From Pontixanthobacter aestiaquae (GTDB lineage Bacteria; Pseudomonadota; Alphaproteobacteria; Sphingomonadales; Sphingomonadaceae): 64,000 nucleotides of DNA. The position numbers and the translations under genes are program-made. The stretch spans positions 496,001 to 560,000 of the forward strand of contig NZ_WTYZ01000001.1 of NCBI RefSeq assembly GCF_009827455.1, read 5' to 3'. Position 1 is the first letter of the stretch; every line of letters begins with the position of its first letter. The notes under the pieces are model-generated. The model worked only from the letters and a program-made list of their open reading frames with translations. It was not told the DNA's origin and searched no databases. Shown here piece by piece: positions 53,233 through 62,523 of this stretch.

Positions 53233-54212
53233 CTTTCGAGCGAGGGCATTTGCTGGCTGGCACAGTGGAAGCCGCCGCCGCCTGCCAGAACGGCATCAGC
53301 GGGCAGCCCAATCGTTGCCCGATCAGGGAACAGGGCGGCTATGGCATCGACGCCCGCCTCATCATGCTCAGAACCGAAAGTGGGCACTACAACCAGATGG
53401 GTCGTGATGGCGAAGTTGACGTAGCTGGCTGGCTCGATCTGCCCGCCGCGTTCGATCCGCCCGGGCGACGGCACATCGACAATGCTTACTCCGGCCGCTT
53501 CCGCGCGAGCACGCGCATCGGCATAGATGGCGGCATTGGGATCGCCTGCACCGGATGGCGTGGGTATCAGCAGAGTGTTGGCGGCTACAAACCGCGCAAG
53601 ATTATCGACATGGCCGTCAGTGTGGTCGTTGATCAAGCCGTCACCGAACCACAATACGCGTTCGAACCCCAGATCCTCTTTTAGTCGCTGCTCGATCTCT
53701 TCACTTGATAGATCGGGGTTGCGATTGGGGTTGAGCAGGCATTGTTCGGTCGTCACGACCAGCCCGGTGCCATCACAATCAATAGCTCCCCCTTCGAGAA
53801 TCCAGTCTGCTGTCTCGACGGGAAGGTCGGCATCGGCGGCAATCTCCGCGCCGATCATCTGGTCGCCATCCATCAGATATTTGCCGCCCCAGCCATTAAA
53901 ACCAAAGCGTTTGGCAATGCGCCGCGAGCCATCCGAAACGACCAGCGGGCCTGTGTCGCGCAGCCAAATGTCGCCATAGCGTCGACGCTCCAGCTTCACC
54001 GCGCTGCCGACCAATTCGCGCGCGCGCTCTTCATTGGCTGCACCGCGGACAAGCAAGCGCACCTCTTGCCCGCTATCGGCGACAGCATTGGCGAACGCAG
54101 CGATCTGTTCCTGAGCATGCTCAAGAAAGCCGAGCCATTCCTGTGCATCATGTGGAAATCCGATCCACAACCAATCCTGCGGGGCCCATTCGGGCGGCAT
54201 AGCTATGGTCAT
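53229..54212 (-). CDS. aguA: Agmatine deiminase (peptidyl-arginine deiminase fold)
   Basis: A 327-residue hydrolase converting agmatine to N-carbamoylputrescine and ammonia, on the route from arginine to putrescine. Family marks are PPEWAPQDWLWIGFPH, the guanidine-binding DIWLRDTGP, FNGWGGKY, HTDGHVDN, and the catalytic cysteine in GGGGFHCASQQMP near the C terminus. The N-carbamoylputrescine amidase that normally follows (aguB) is not seen in the window. It starts at ATG 54212 and precedes the M28 peptidase gene on the same strand. Confidence 0.92.
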   Translation of the reverse strand: MTIAMPPEWAPQDWLWIGFPHDAQEWLGFLEHAQEQIAAFANAVADSGQEVRLLVRGAANEERARELVGSAVKLERRRYGDIWLRDTGPLVVSDGSRRIAKRFGFNGWGGKYLMDGDQMIGAEIAADADLPVETADWILEGGAIDCDGTGLVVTTEQCLLNPNRNPDLSSEEIEQRLKEDLGFERVLWFGDGLINDHTDGHVDNLARFVAANTLLIPTPSGAGDPNAAIYADARARAEAAGVSIVDVPSPGRIERGGQIEPASYVNFAITTHLVVVPTFGSEHDEAGVDAIAALFPDRATIGLPADAVLAGGGGFHCASQQMPSLES

Positions 54213-54247
54213 GGACCGGCTCTCGTCAGCATGTGTTTGTCAGCCGG

Positions 54248-55924
54248 TCAGCAACCGGTTTCGGCAGCTGCGCAGCTTTCATCACGAATGCCTTTGAATT
54301 CGTCACCTTCGACCCAATTGGGCCAGCTGGTACTGTTGCCGAGCATCCGGCCGAGACGATAGAAAAGCTGGAGATCCTGCATCACGCCGCTCCAGTCCCA
54401 GCTCTCATCGAACTCGTCTTTTGGTCCGTGATAGCGGTTGTCGCGATAATCCTTGGCAATTGCAGCACCCGCTTCGCGGCCACCATCGACCAGATCTTCG
54501 CCGCCATCGACATACAGCATCGGAACGCCTCGTTTTGCGAAAGCAAAGTGATCCGAACGATAGTAATATCCTGCTTCCGGGTTCGGGTTTGGTGTGGCCG
54601 TGCGGCCATCCAGTTCGAGCGCTGCGCTGAGGAAATCGTCCAGGCGTGATTTACCCGGGCCGACCACGGTCACATCTTTGGATTCGCCTGCAACCAGGAA
54701 AGCGTCCATATTAATCCCGCCAACTGTTTGCGCTAGCGGGAAGATCGGGTTCGCCGCATAGTAATCCGCGCCGAGCAGACCTTGCTCTTCCGCTGTGACG
54801 GCCAGGAAGACCAAGCTCCGCGCCGGTGCACCGGCTTTTGCATGCGCTTCAGCAAGAGCGACCAGGGCCGCAGTACCCGTCGCATTGTCGACCGCACCGT
54901 TGCAGATGTCGTCGCCATCATCCGCTGGCGTACACCGGCCGAGGTGATCCCAATGCGCGGTGTGAATGACATATTCGTCAGGACGCTCAGCGCCGGGCAG
55001 AATGCCGATGACGTTCTGCGTTTCATATTTCTTGATATCGTTGGAAAAGCTGGCGCTGGCGGTCAGGCCAAGCGGAACCGCTTTGAAGCCTTTCACTTTG
55101 GCGGCTTCGGACAGCTTTGCCAGATTCTGACCCGCAGCTTCCATGATTTTGGCGGCGGCGTCTTTCTGCACCCAGCCATTCACTTGCGTTAGCTCGGGCG
55201 CGTCCTCGCCGCGCTGGGCATAGGCTTGCGGGCCGGACCAGCTGCTTTCGACGACATTCCAGCCATACGAAGCCGGCTCAGTGTCATGAATGATGAGCGC
55301 GCCTGCTGCGCCGGCCTTCGCAGCTGCTTCGTATTTGTATGTCCAACGCCCGTAATAGGTCATTGCGTCGCCGCCGAAGTCCCCTTCAAGCGTGCCGGTG
55401 CCGTAATCGGGATCATTGACCAGAATAACGGCAGTTTTGCCCGCCATGTCGAGACCTTCATAATCGTTCCAGCCGCGTTCCGGCGCGTTGATACCGTATC
55501 CGACAAACACCAGTTCGCTATCCTCAAGCGAGGTGGTCGCGTCTTCGCGGTAAGTCACGCCAACCCAGTCCTTGCGCGATTCCAGATTGATTTCGGTGCC
55601 CTCTCCCTTGATCGTTAGCGGCGAGAAGTCCTTGCCGGTGATCTCAACCAGCGGAACATTCTGGACCCAGCTATCACCATTGCCCGGCTGCAATCCTGCG
55701 GCCTTATAGCGCTCGATCAATAGGGCGACCGTCTTCTCTTCACCGATTGTACCCGGCATCCGGCCCTCGAACTCGTCAAGCGACAAAGTGCGGGTGATAT
55801 CGACCATAGTCTCTTGCGAGATTTCGCCCGGTTCAACCTCGGGAATGTCCAGTTCGGGTGCGGAGGCGGTATTGCAGGCAGCCAGCGTAAGCGCGGCCGA
55901 CAGGGCAAGACATTTGCGGATCAT
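54248..55924 (-). CDS. M28-family metallopeptidase, lipoprotein
   Basis: 558 residues with lipoprotein signal ending LAAC (Cys17). The zinc ligands of M28 aminopeptidases are present: HTAHWDHLG, NGAVDNATG (bridging Asp), AEEQGLLG (catalytic Glu pair), INMDAF and a late His in RYHGPKDEF. A protease-associated (PA) insert occurs between the N-terminal region and the catalytic block (about residues 150-250). ATG 55924 with an AGAGGA site starts the lipoprotein; the longer frame to 56089 would bury the signal. It is divergent from glnE. It probably trims peptides in the periplasm. Confidence 0.9.
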   Translation of the reverse strand: MIRKCLALSAALTLAACNTASAPELDIPEVEPGEISQETMVDITRTLSLDEFEGRMPGTIGEEKTVALLIERYKAAGLQPGNGDSWVQNVPLVEITGKDFSPLTIKGEGTEINLESRKDWVGVTYREDATTSLEDSELVFVGYGINAPERGWNDYEGLDMAGKTAVILVNDPDYGTGTLEGDFGGDAMTYYGRWTYKYEAAAKAGAAGALIIHDTEPASYGWNVVESSWSGPQAYAQRGEDAPELTQVNGWVQKDAAAKIMEAAGQNLAKLSEAAKVKGFKAVPLGLTASASFSNDIKKYETQNVIGILPGAERPDEYVIHTAHWDHLGRCTPADDGDDICNGAVDNATGTAALVALAEAHAKAGAPARSLVFLAVTAEEQGLLGADYYAANPIFPLAQTVGGINMDAFLVAGESKDVTVVGPGKSRLDDFLSAALELDGRTATPNPNPEAGYYYRSDHFAFAKRGVPMLYVDGGEDLVDGGREAGAAIAKDYRDNRYHGPKDEFDESWDWSGVMQDLQLFYRLGRMLGNSTSWPNWVEGDEFKGIRDESCAAAETGC

Positions 55925-56019
55925 GTGAATTCCTCTTCGCTCCTCGCGTGGCTCTGTTGAGCCAGCAATGGATTTGTGATGCACCTCCATTGCAAAGCTG
56001 GCGATTTGGGGCAAGGGCA

Positions 56020-58737
56020 ATGCGGATGAACCGCACGCGATCTTCCCCTGATTGGCAATCAGCGATGGACCGGGCGCGCGCGCATTCACCTTTCCTGTGT
56101 AACGCTTTGGAACGCCAGCCGGAATTGGCAGAGCTTCTCGCCGATGGGCGCGGCGAGCTGGCTCTGGAATGGGCGAAACAGGCCAGCGAAGGTAATTCCG
56201 ATATCGGCGTTGCTCTCAGGCGTGAGCGACTGGCATACTCCACAGCGCTGGCGATCGGTGATTTGGCGGGAGAGTTTCCCGTCGGACGCGTGATGGTCGA
56301 ATTGTCATCGCTGGCCGATCGCGCGCTCGATACGGCGATTTCAGCGGCGATCCAACGCCGTGTGCCCGATGCAGAGCCTGCCGGAATGATCGGTATCGCG
56401 CTGGGCAAGCACGGCGCGTGCGAACTGAATTACAGTTCGGATATCGATCCGATCCTGCTGTTCGACCCGGAGACTTTGCCGAGACGGGAGCGCGACGAAC
56501 CGGGAGAGGCGGCGCAGCGCTATGCACGGGAAATTGTCCAGTTATTGTCGAACAGCACTGCGGAAGGGTTTGTCTTCCGCGTTGACCTGCGCCTTAGGCC
56601 AGCATCTGAAGTGAGCCCGCTGGCAATACCGCTGGGTGCGGCGCTGACGCACTATGAATCGTCCGCTTTGGCGTGGGAGAGAGCCGCCTTCATCAGGTCG
56701 CGCGCGGCATCGGGTGATATTGAAGCAGGCGCAGAGTTTCTTGAATCGATCCGGCCGTTCGTATGGCGGCGCAGTCTCGATTTCGGGGCGATTGAAGAGA
56801 TCAGCCGCCTTACCGCGCAAATCCGCAACACCCATTCCGGCCCCGCGACCCCGCAGCCTGGCTTCAATGTGAAGCAAGGGCGCGGCGGCATTCGCGAAGT
56901 TGAATTCTACGCGCAAACGCATCAGCTTATCCATGGTGGCCGCGATCTTTCCCTGCGTCAGCGCGGCACGCGGCCAGCGCTCGATGCGTTGGCGGCTGCC
57001 GAGATTATTCCGGGCGAAGATGCGCAGGAATTGGGCGAGGCCTATGACCGGCTCCGCGTGATTGAACACCGCTTGCAGATGGTGAACGATCACCAGACCC
57101 ACATATTGCCAAGGGGCGAAGCGCTGGAAAATGTCGCCCGGCTTGGCGGTTATGATGATGGAGCAGCGTTGGTAGAGGACTTAAGGATCCTGACCGGCTG
57201 CGTGGCCAGCCGTTTCGACAGTTTGATCGACGTAGACAATACACGCTCAGTCGCGGTGCCGCGTGGTGATACTCTGAAAGACGATCTGGACCAGCTTGGC
57301 TTCACCGATCCAGCCGCTTCTGCCAGACGCATCCGTTCCTGGTCTGACGGTACGATTCGCGCTTTACGCAGTGGCGCTGCAATCTCTGCATTCGAAGCGA
57401 TATTGCCCGCGTTGCTTGAAGCACTTTCCACCGCGCCTGATCCTGATCGTGCCTTGCTTCGGTGGGAGAGCTTTCTGGCCAAAGCCCCGAGCGCGATTAA
57501 CCTGTTCCGCTTGCTCGAAGCGCGCCCGGGGTTGTTCGATCAGCTTGTCAGCGTGCTTATGCTGGCCGAACCGCTGGCCGACGAGTTGGGCCGCCGCCCG
57601 GAATTGCTCGACAGCCTGATCGACCGAAGCGCACTCGATCTGCCCGGCGATGTGCCCGAGCTGGTTGCCGAAATGGCAGCCCGCGAAGCTAGCGATGATT
57701 ATGAGCATATCCTTGACCGCATCCGCGTCGTAACCGGGGAAAAGCGCTTTGCCTTGGGTGTGCAGCTTATAGAAGCGGTACACGACCCGCTCGACATTGC
57801 GGCTGCGCTGTCGCGGCTCGCGGAAGCCTCGCTATCGGTCGCAGCGCAGGCTGCGCGCGACGCGTTTGCCAGAACGCATGGTCTTATTCCGGATAGTGAG
57901 CTGGCGATTATCGGGTTGGGCCGGCTTGGCGGCGGCGCACTGACTCACGCATCCGATCTGGACATCATCTATCTGTTCAGCGGCTCGCACGCGCAGGAAT
58001 CCGGTGGCGAACGCCCGCTTGGCGCGACGCTCTATTATAACCGCCTGGCCCAGAGGGTCAGCGCGGCGCTCAGCGTACCAACGGCACAGGGCGCGCTCTA
58101 TGAAGTGGATACGCGGCTCAGGCCGCAGGGCGCGCAGGGGCCACTTGCGGTCAGCGTTGAGAGCTTCGCCCGCTATCAACGGGAAGATGCGTGGACGTGG
58201 GAGCATATGGCGCTGACCCGAGCGCGAGTCCTGACAGGCCCGCCGTCTGTGAAGGAGGCCTTAGACACAATCATTGCCTCTGTGCTCGACCAGCCGCGGT
58301 GCCCGGAAAAACTCCGTAGCGATGTGCTGACAATGCGCGATGAAATGGCAGCGCATAAACCAGCCAAAGGGCCACTGGATGCTAAGCTTTCACGCGGGGG
58401 TTTGGTCGACCTCGAATTCCTGGTGCACTATCTGCAATTACGTGACCGGGTTGCATTCACGCCCGATCTACGCGGAGCCATTGCGGCATTGGCCGAACAA
58501 AATCTGGTGCCCGATGCTTTGATTGATACGCATGATTTGATGACTCGCCTGCTGGTTTCCGCGCGATTGCTCGCCCCAGATGGCCAGAAGCCCGCTTCGG
58601 GCGCTGCGGCAGCACTTGCCAAGGCTTGCAGTTGTGCGGATTACACCGATCTATTGAGCAGGTTCCGCGAAGCCCGACGTGTGGTTGCGGCAAGCTGGAA
58701 CGAGATTTTTGATGTTAGACTGGAGACACCCGAATGA
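56020..58737 (+). CDS. glnE: Bifunctional glutamine synthetase adenylyltransferase/deadenylylase
   Basis: About 905 residues with two nucleotidyltransferase domains, which add and remove AMP on glutamine synthetase under PII control. The N-terminal (removing) domain has GACELNYSSDIDPILLFD (core: ELNYSSDID); the C-terminal (adding) domain has GRLGGGALTHASDLDIIYLF (core: THASDLD). ATG 56020 behind GGGCAAGGG is preferred; ATG 56026 is an alternative. bcp is coupled at the 3' end by ATGA. Confidence 0.94.
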   Translation: MRMNRTRSSPDWQSAMDRARAHSPFLCNALERQPELAELLADGRGELALEWAKQASEGNSDIGVALRRERLAYSTALAIGDLAGEFPVGRVMVELSSLADRALDTAISAAIQRRVPDAEPAGMIGIALGKHGACELNYSSDIDPILLFDPETLPRRERDEPGEAAQRYAREIVQLLSNSTAEGFVFRVDLRLRPASEVSPLAIPLGAALTHYESSALAWERAAFIRSRAASGDIEAGAEFLESIRPFVWRRSLDFGAIEEISRLTAQIRNTHSGPATPQPGFNVKQGRGGIREVEFYAQTHQLIHGGRDLSLRQRGTRPALDALAAAEIIPGEDAQELGEAYDRLRVIEHRLQMVNDHQTHILPRGEALENVARLGGYDDGAALVEDLRILTGCVASRFDSLIDVDNTRSVAVPRGDTLKDDLDQLGFTDPAASARRIRSWSDGTIRALRSGAAISAFEAILPALLEALSTAPDPDRALLRWESFLAKAPSAINLFRLLEARPGLFDQLVSVLMLAEPLADELGRRPELLDSLIDRSALDLPGDVPELVAEMAAREASDDYEHILDRIRVVTGEKRFALGVQLIEAVHDPLDIAAALSRLAEASLSVAAQAARDAFARTHGLIPDSELAIIGLGRLGGGALTHASDLDIIYLFSGSHAQESGGERPLGATLYYNRLAQRVSAALSVPTAQGALYEVDTRLRPQGAQGPLAVSVESFARYQREDAWTWEHMALTRARVLTGPPSVKEALDTIIASVLDQPRCPEKLRSDVLTMRDEMAAHKPAKGPLDAKLSRGGLVDLEFLVHYLQLRDRVAFTPDLRGAIAALAEQNLVPDALIDTHDLMTRLLVSARLLAPDGQKPASGAAAALAKACSCADYTDLLSRFREARRVVAASWNEIFDVRLETPE

Positions 58738-59198
58738 CCGACGCTGGTTCGATGATGCCCGACATTACGATGGAAACCCCCGATGGCGGGAGCGTGAAGC
58801 CGTCAGACTTCGAGGGGCAGAAACTGGTCCTGTTTTTCTATCCCAAGGATAACACGCCTGGCTGTACCAATGAGGCGAAGGACTTCTCCGCGCTCAAAGC
58901 TGATTTCGAGAAGGCGGGCGCGACCATTCTCGGGATCAGCAAATGTTCGCCCAAGAAACACCAGAACTTTATTGCCAAGCATGAGCTGACCGTTGCTCTA
59001 GCGACCGACGCTGAAGAAGGCGGCCTGTCCGACGAGCTTGGCATCTGGACCGAGAAGACAATGTACGGGAAGACCTATATGGGCATGGTCCGGACAACCT
59101 ATCTGGTCGATGAAAGCGGTAAAATTGCGCAGGTCTGGCCGAAAGTGAAAGTCAAAGGCCACGCCGACGAAGTGCTGGCAGCCGTACAAGCCCTTTGA
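58734..59198 (+). CDS. bcp: Thioredoxin-dependent peroxiredoxin (Bcp type)
   Basis: A 154-residue thiol peroxidase. The peroxidatic cysteine sits in FYPKDNTPGCTNEAKDF (core: TPGCTNEA), with a second Cys in SKCSPKKHQNF five residues from the resolving position expected in BCP; YLVDESGKI completes the domain. It detoxifies hydroperoxides. It overlaps the glnE stop by 4 bases and the ferritin-like gene start by 4 bases. Confidence 0.95.
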   Translation: MTDAGSMMPDITMETPDGGSVKPSDFEGQKLVLFFYPKDNTPGCTNEAKDFSALKADFEKAGATILGISKCSPKKHQNFIAKHELTVALATDAEEGGLSDELGIWTEKTMYGKTYMGMVRTTYLVDESGKIAQVWPKVKVKGHADEVLAAVQAL

Positions 59199-59998
59199 CC
59201 GATACCAACCTATCCCTGAGCATGGCGATCCGTGCCGCGCTGCTTACATCTGATCCCAATAAAAAGGTGATGGCCGCGCGTGATGCCGCGCGCAATTGGC
59301 GGTTGGGGCGGCTCGATTTCGCGTTCGAAACTCCAATGCCTGACCGCCCATCTTGGCCTGACGAGCCTGAACTACTCGATCCGCGCCTTATGCCGCGCAG
59401 GGGCAAAGGCGGTTCGGAAAAGGGACGGCTCGCACTGTGGCATGCGCTGGCGCATATTGAATTTGTCGCTATCGATCTGGCGCTCGACATGGCCGGACGT
59501 TTTGGCGGCGAGATGGGCGAGGAATTCGTCTCCGACTTTATGTCGGTTGCTGCGGATGAGGCGATGCATTTCGCTATTCTGGGTCGCAAGCTGCGCCGCT
59601 TGGGCAGCCATTACGGCGCGCTCCCGGCCCATGCCGGCCTTTGGGAAACGGCTGAGCGGACATCGCATGACGTGGCAGCGCGACTGGCGATTGTACCAAT
59701 GGTGCTTGAGGCGCGCGGTCTTGACGTCACCCCGGCCACACTCGAACGTGTGCGTGCCCAAGGAGACGAGAATGGGGCCAAGATACTGAACCGAATCCTT
59801 GACGATGAAATCCGGCACGTTGCGATTGGCACCAAGCATTTCGTCGCACTCTGCGCAAAAAAAGCAGAATCACCCGAAAAACGTTGGAAATCCTTGGTTC
59901 GTGAATATTTCAAAGGGGGCCTGAAGGCGCCATTTAACGACTCAGCGCGTCTTGCAGCCGGTTTGTCGCGGGACTTCTACGCGGAGCTTGCCACGTAA
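59195..59998 (+). CDS. Ferritin-like domain protein (DUF455)
   Basis: A 267-residue four-helix-bundle protein with the diiron-type ligands of the DUF455 family: LWHALAHIEFVAIDLALD, AADEAMHFAILGRKL, MVLEARGLDVTP and LDDEIRHVAIG, each with Glu and His at the right spacing. It may bind metal and act in oxidative stress or metal storage. The start is TTG 59195, overlapping bcp; ATG 59222 is an alternative. Confidence 0.85.
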   Translation: MTDTNLSLSMAIRAALLTSDPNKKVMAARDAARNWRLGRLDFAFETPMPDRPSWPDEPELLDPRLMPRRGKGGSEKGRLALWHALAHIEFVAIDLALDMAGRFGGEMGEEFVSDFMSVAADEAMHFAILGRKLRRLGSHYGALPAHAGLWETAERTSHDVAARLAIVPMVLEARGLDVTPATLERVRAQGDENGAKILNRILDDEIRHVAIGTKHFVALCAKKAESPEKRWKSLVREYFKGGLKAPFNDSARLAAGLSRDFYAELAT

Positions 59999-60112
59999 AA
60001 TTTTCTATCCATAACCCATAATCACTGAAGCAAAGAATGGTTCCATCCAGTGTTTCAGAAAGTTTCGGGCAGTCTTTCCTTGGGGGGTCGGATTGCTTCA
60101 ACAGGGATCCTC

Positions 60113-60130
60113 CTGGCGCGAAAGCGCCAG
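60113..60130 (+). promoter_or_regulatory. GNRA-capped hairpin in the leader of the M23 peptidase
   Basis: CTGGCGC-GAAA-GCGCCAG, a perfect 7-bp stem with a GAAA tetraloop, ahead of the AAGGA ribosome-binding site and GTG 60147. Confidence 0.45.
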
Positions 60131-60146
60131 ATAAAAAGGACGGTTT

Positions 60147-60842
60147 GTGGTCGTATCAATATTCAAGCGTGGTTTCGCAAAAGCGGCACTTTGTGTTGCA
60201 GGCTTTGCGGTAATGGGGGCCAGTCCGGCCCTGGCCAATACTTCTGCTGCAACAGCTGAATTACCGGCACCTGTTCGCAATGCAGACAATTCCTCGATCA
60301 CTGGCAGTGACGAGAATTTCAAACAGCTTTTCGCTCAGTGGGAATCGCTTGATGGTGATGACACTACAGCCCCGGCACCTATTGCCAAAGTATCGATCCC
60401 TTCGCGGATGCCGCTTGATCATGCGCGGCTAACCAGCGGCTACGGGATGCGCACCCATCCGGTTTTGCGCCAGCGCCGCGCACATAAGGGTATCGATCTG
60501 GCGGCACCAACTGGAACACCTATTTACGCAACTGCGGATGGCATTGTGAGCAAGGCAGAGCGCTTCAGTAGCTACGGCCTGTATGTTTCGATGGAACATG
60601 GCGCAGGCGTCCAAACCCGTTTCGCGCACATGTCGCGGATTGCTGTTGCTGATGGCCAGAACGTCAAAAAGGGTGATATCATCGGCTATGTTGGTTCGAC
60701 CGGTCGTTCGACTGGCCCCCATCTCCATTACGAAGTTCGCATCGCAGGCAAAGCAGTCAATCCAATTCCATATATGAGCGAATCAAAGGCGCAGTTGGCC
60801 TATGCCGAAGCAACCGAAGAGGGTGGCCGCGGCGGTCAATAG
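60147..60842 (+). CDS. M23-family metallopeptidase (LytM/DD-endopeptidase type), exported
   Basis: 231 residues. The N terminus has a signal peptide (SIFKRGFAKAALCVAGFAV, ending near SPALA). The peptidase domain shows LTSGYGMRTHPVLRQRRAHKGIDLAAPTGTPIYA (core: HKGIDLAAPTGTP) and HLHYEVRIAGKAVNP (core: HLHYEV), the zinc ligands of M23. It cleaves peptidoglycan peptides, or regulates other such enzymes. The start is GTG with an AAGGA site. A strong terminator follows. Confidence 0.92.
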   Translation: MVVSIFKRGFAKAALCVAGFAVMGASPALANTSAATAELPAPVRNADNSSITGSDENFKQLFAQWESLDGDDTTAPAPIAKVSIPSRMPLDHARLTSGYGMRTHPVLRQRRAHKGIDLAAPTGTPIYATADGIVSKAERFSSYGLYVSMEHGAGVQTRFAHMSRIAVADGQNVKKGDIIGYVGSTGRSTGPHLHYEVRIAGKAVNPIPYMSESKAQLAYAEATEEGGRGGQ

Positions 60843-60899
60843 TCCAATGCGAAGTCATCCAAAGATTATCTAATTAGACATCGGGAGAGGGTGTCTAAA

Positions 60900-60933
60900 G
60901 GGGCTGCGGAGCGATCCGCGGCCCCTTTTCTTT
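60900..60933 (+). terminator. Rho-independent terminator of the M23 gene
   Basis: GGGGCTGCGGA (60900-60910), GCGA loop, TCCGCGGCCCC (60915-60925), then TTTTCTTT. Confidence 0.9.
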
Positions 60934-60998
60934 GCCGATTCCTCTTGCTCGCGCCGTATGCCTGAATAGGATGCGTTTCAGAGAGGAACTGAAACATC

Positions 60999-62522
60999 AT
61001 GCATCCCATTCAATTTGCGCAAAGCAGGCCCGACCATCCAGCTATCATCATGGCGGGCAGCGGAGAGATCGTCACCTATCGCGAAATGGATGAGGCTGCG
61101 AACCGCATCGCGCATTGGCTGCGTTCGCAGGGGCTGCAAGATGGTGACGCGTTTGGCGTGCTGATGGAAAATAATGCGCGCTATCACGAGATGTATTGGG
61201 CATCGCAGCGTGCGGGTACGGTACTGGTTCCGATCTCCACCCATCTCACTGCATCCGAAATTCTCTACATCCTCGACGATAGTGATGCGAAGCTTCTGGT
61301 TTCCACGCGAAAATTTGATGCTGTGACCGATGTGGTGCGCGCCGAGCGCAGTGATCTTGGGCTGCTGATTTTTGGCGTGGATGCTGAACAGACATTGGCG
61401 GCGCAACCGTCCGAACCGATTGCCGATCAAAGCGTTGGGCGGGTCATGCTGTACAGTTCGGGCACGACCGGCAGGCCCAAAGGCATCCTTCCTGCACCTC
61501 CCGAAGATCCGGCGGTCGAAGCGCCAACGCCGTTGATGGGCCTCGCCACTATGGGCTTCCAGATCAAGGGCGATGGAAGCTGTGTCTATCTGTCACCCGC
61601 ACCGCTCTACCACGCTGCACCGCTTGGTTGGTCGAGCACCATTCACCGGCTCGGCGGAACGGTGGTGGTGATGGAAAAATTCGATCCCGAGGGCGCGCTC
61701 GCGACTATCGAGAAATACGGCATTACCGACAGCCAATGGGTGCCGACACATTTCGTCCGGATGCTCAAATTGCCTGAGGCCATCCGCACCAAATATGACC
61801 TCTCGACTCATAAAGGCGCGCTCCATGCGGCCGCGCCGTGTCCGGTCGATATAAAGAAAGAGATGATCGAATGGTGGGGACCGATCATTTTCGAATATTA
61901 CGCCGGCAGCGAAGGCAATGGCATGACGATGGTCGGCAGCGCTGACTGGATGACTCACCAAGGCACCGTTGGACGCGCTATTCTGGGCACGATCCATATT
62001 TGCGATGATAATGGCGATGAAGTGCCGGTGGGCGACGAGGGTGTGGTCTTTTTTGAAAGCCCCTATCCGTTCGAGTATCACAAGGATGACGCCAAAACCA
62101 AAGAGGCGACTCATCCCAAGGGCTGGACCACTTTGGGCGATATCGGAAAGCTGGACGAGGAAGGGTTCCTCTATCTGACCGATCGCCGCTCCAACATGAT
62201 CATCTCGGGCGGGGTTAACATCTATCCGCAGGAGATCGAAAACCTCCTTATCACGCATGACAAGGTCATGGATGCCGCTGTCATTGGTGCGCCCTGCCCC
62301 GAAATGGGCGAGAAAGTCGTCGCGGTGGTGCAGCCGGTGTCAATGGATGGCGCTGGTGAGACACTGGAGGCAGAACTAACCGACTTCCTGTCCGGCGAAT
62401 TGGCGCGCCTCAAAATGCCGCGCATCTTTGATTTCCGCGCAGAACTGCCGCGTGAGGCCAATGGCAAGCTCTATAAGCGCAAGCTGAAAGACGAGTACCT
62501 GCAGGCTGCAGGGACGAGCTGA
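60999..62522 (+). CDS. AMP-dependent acyl-CoA ligase
   Basis: 507 residues of the ANL superfamily. P-loop YSSGTTGRPKG (about 155-165), ATP-binding YAGSEGNG, DIGKLDEEGFLYLTDRRSNMIISGG (core: DRRSNMIISGG) and the catalytic lysine in REANGKLYKRKL. It activates a carboxylic acid; a steroid, terpenoid or aromatic acid fits the P450 and short-chain dehydrogenase that follow, but the substrate is unknown. The P450 start is 1 base after the stop. Confidence 0.88.
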   Translation: MHPIQFAQSRPDHPAIIMAGSGEIVTYREMDEAANRIAHWLRSQGLQDGDAFGVLMENNARYHEMYWASQRAGTVLVPISTHLTASEILYILDDSDAKLLVSTRKFDAVTDVVRAERSDLGLLIFGVDAEQTLAAQPSEPIADQSVGRVMLYSSGTTGRPKGILPAPPEDPAVEAPTPLMGLATMGFQIKGDGSCVYLSPAPLYHAAPLGWSSTIHRLGGTVVVMEKFDPEGALATIEKYGITDSQWVPTHFVRMLKLPEAIRTKYDLSTHKGALHAAAPCPVDIKKEMIEWWGPIIFEYYAGSEGNGMTMVGSADWMTHQGTVGRAILGTIHICDDNGDEVPVGDEGVVFFESPYPFEYHKDDAKTKEATHPKGWTTLGDIGKLDEEGFLYLTDRRSNMIISGGVNIYPQEIENLLITHDKVMDAAVIGAPCPEMGEKVVAVVQPVSMDGAGETLEAELTDFLSGELARLKMPRIFDFRAELPREANGKLYKRKLKDEYLQAAGTS

Positions 62523-62523
62523 T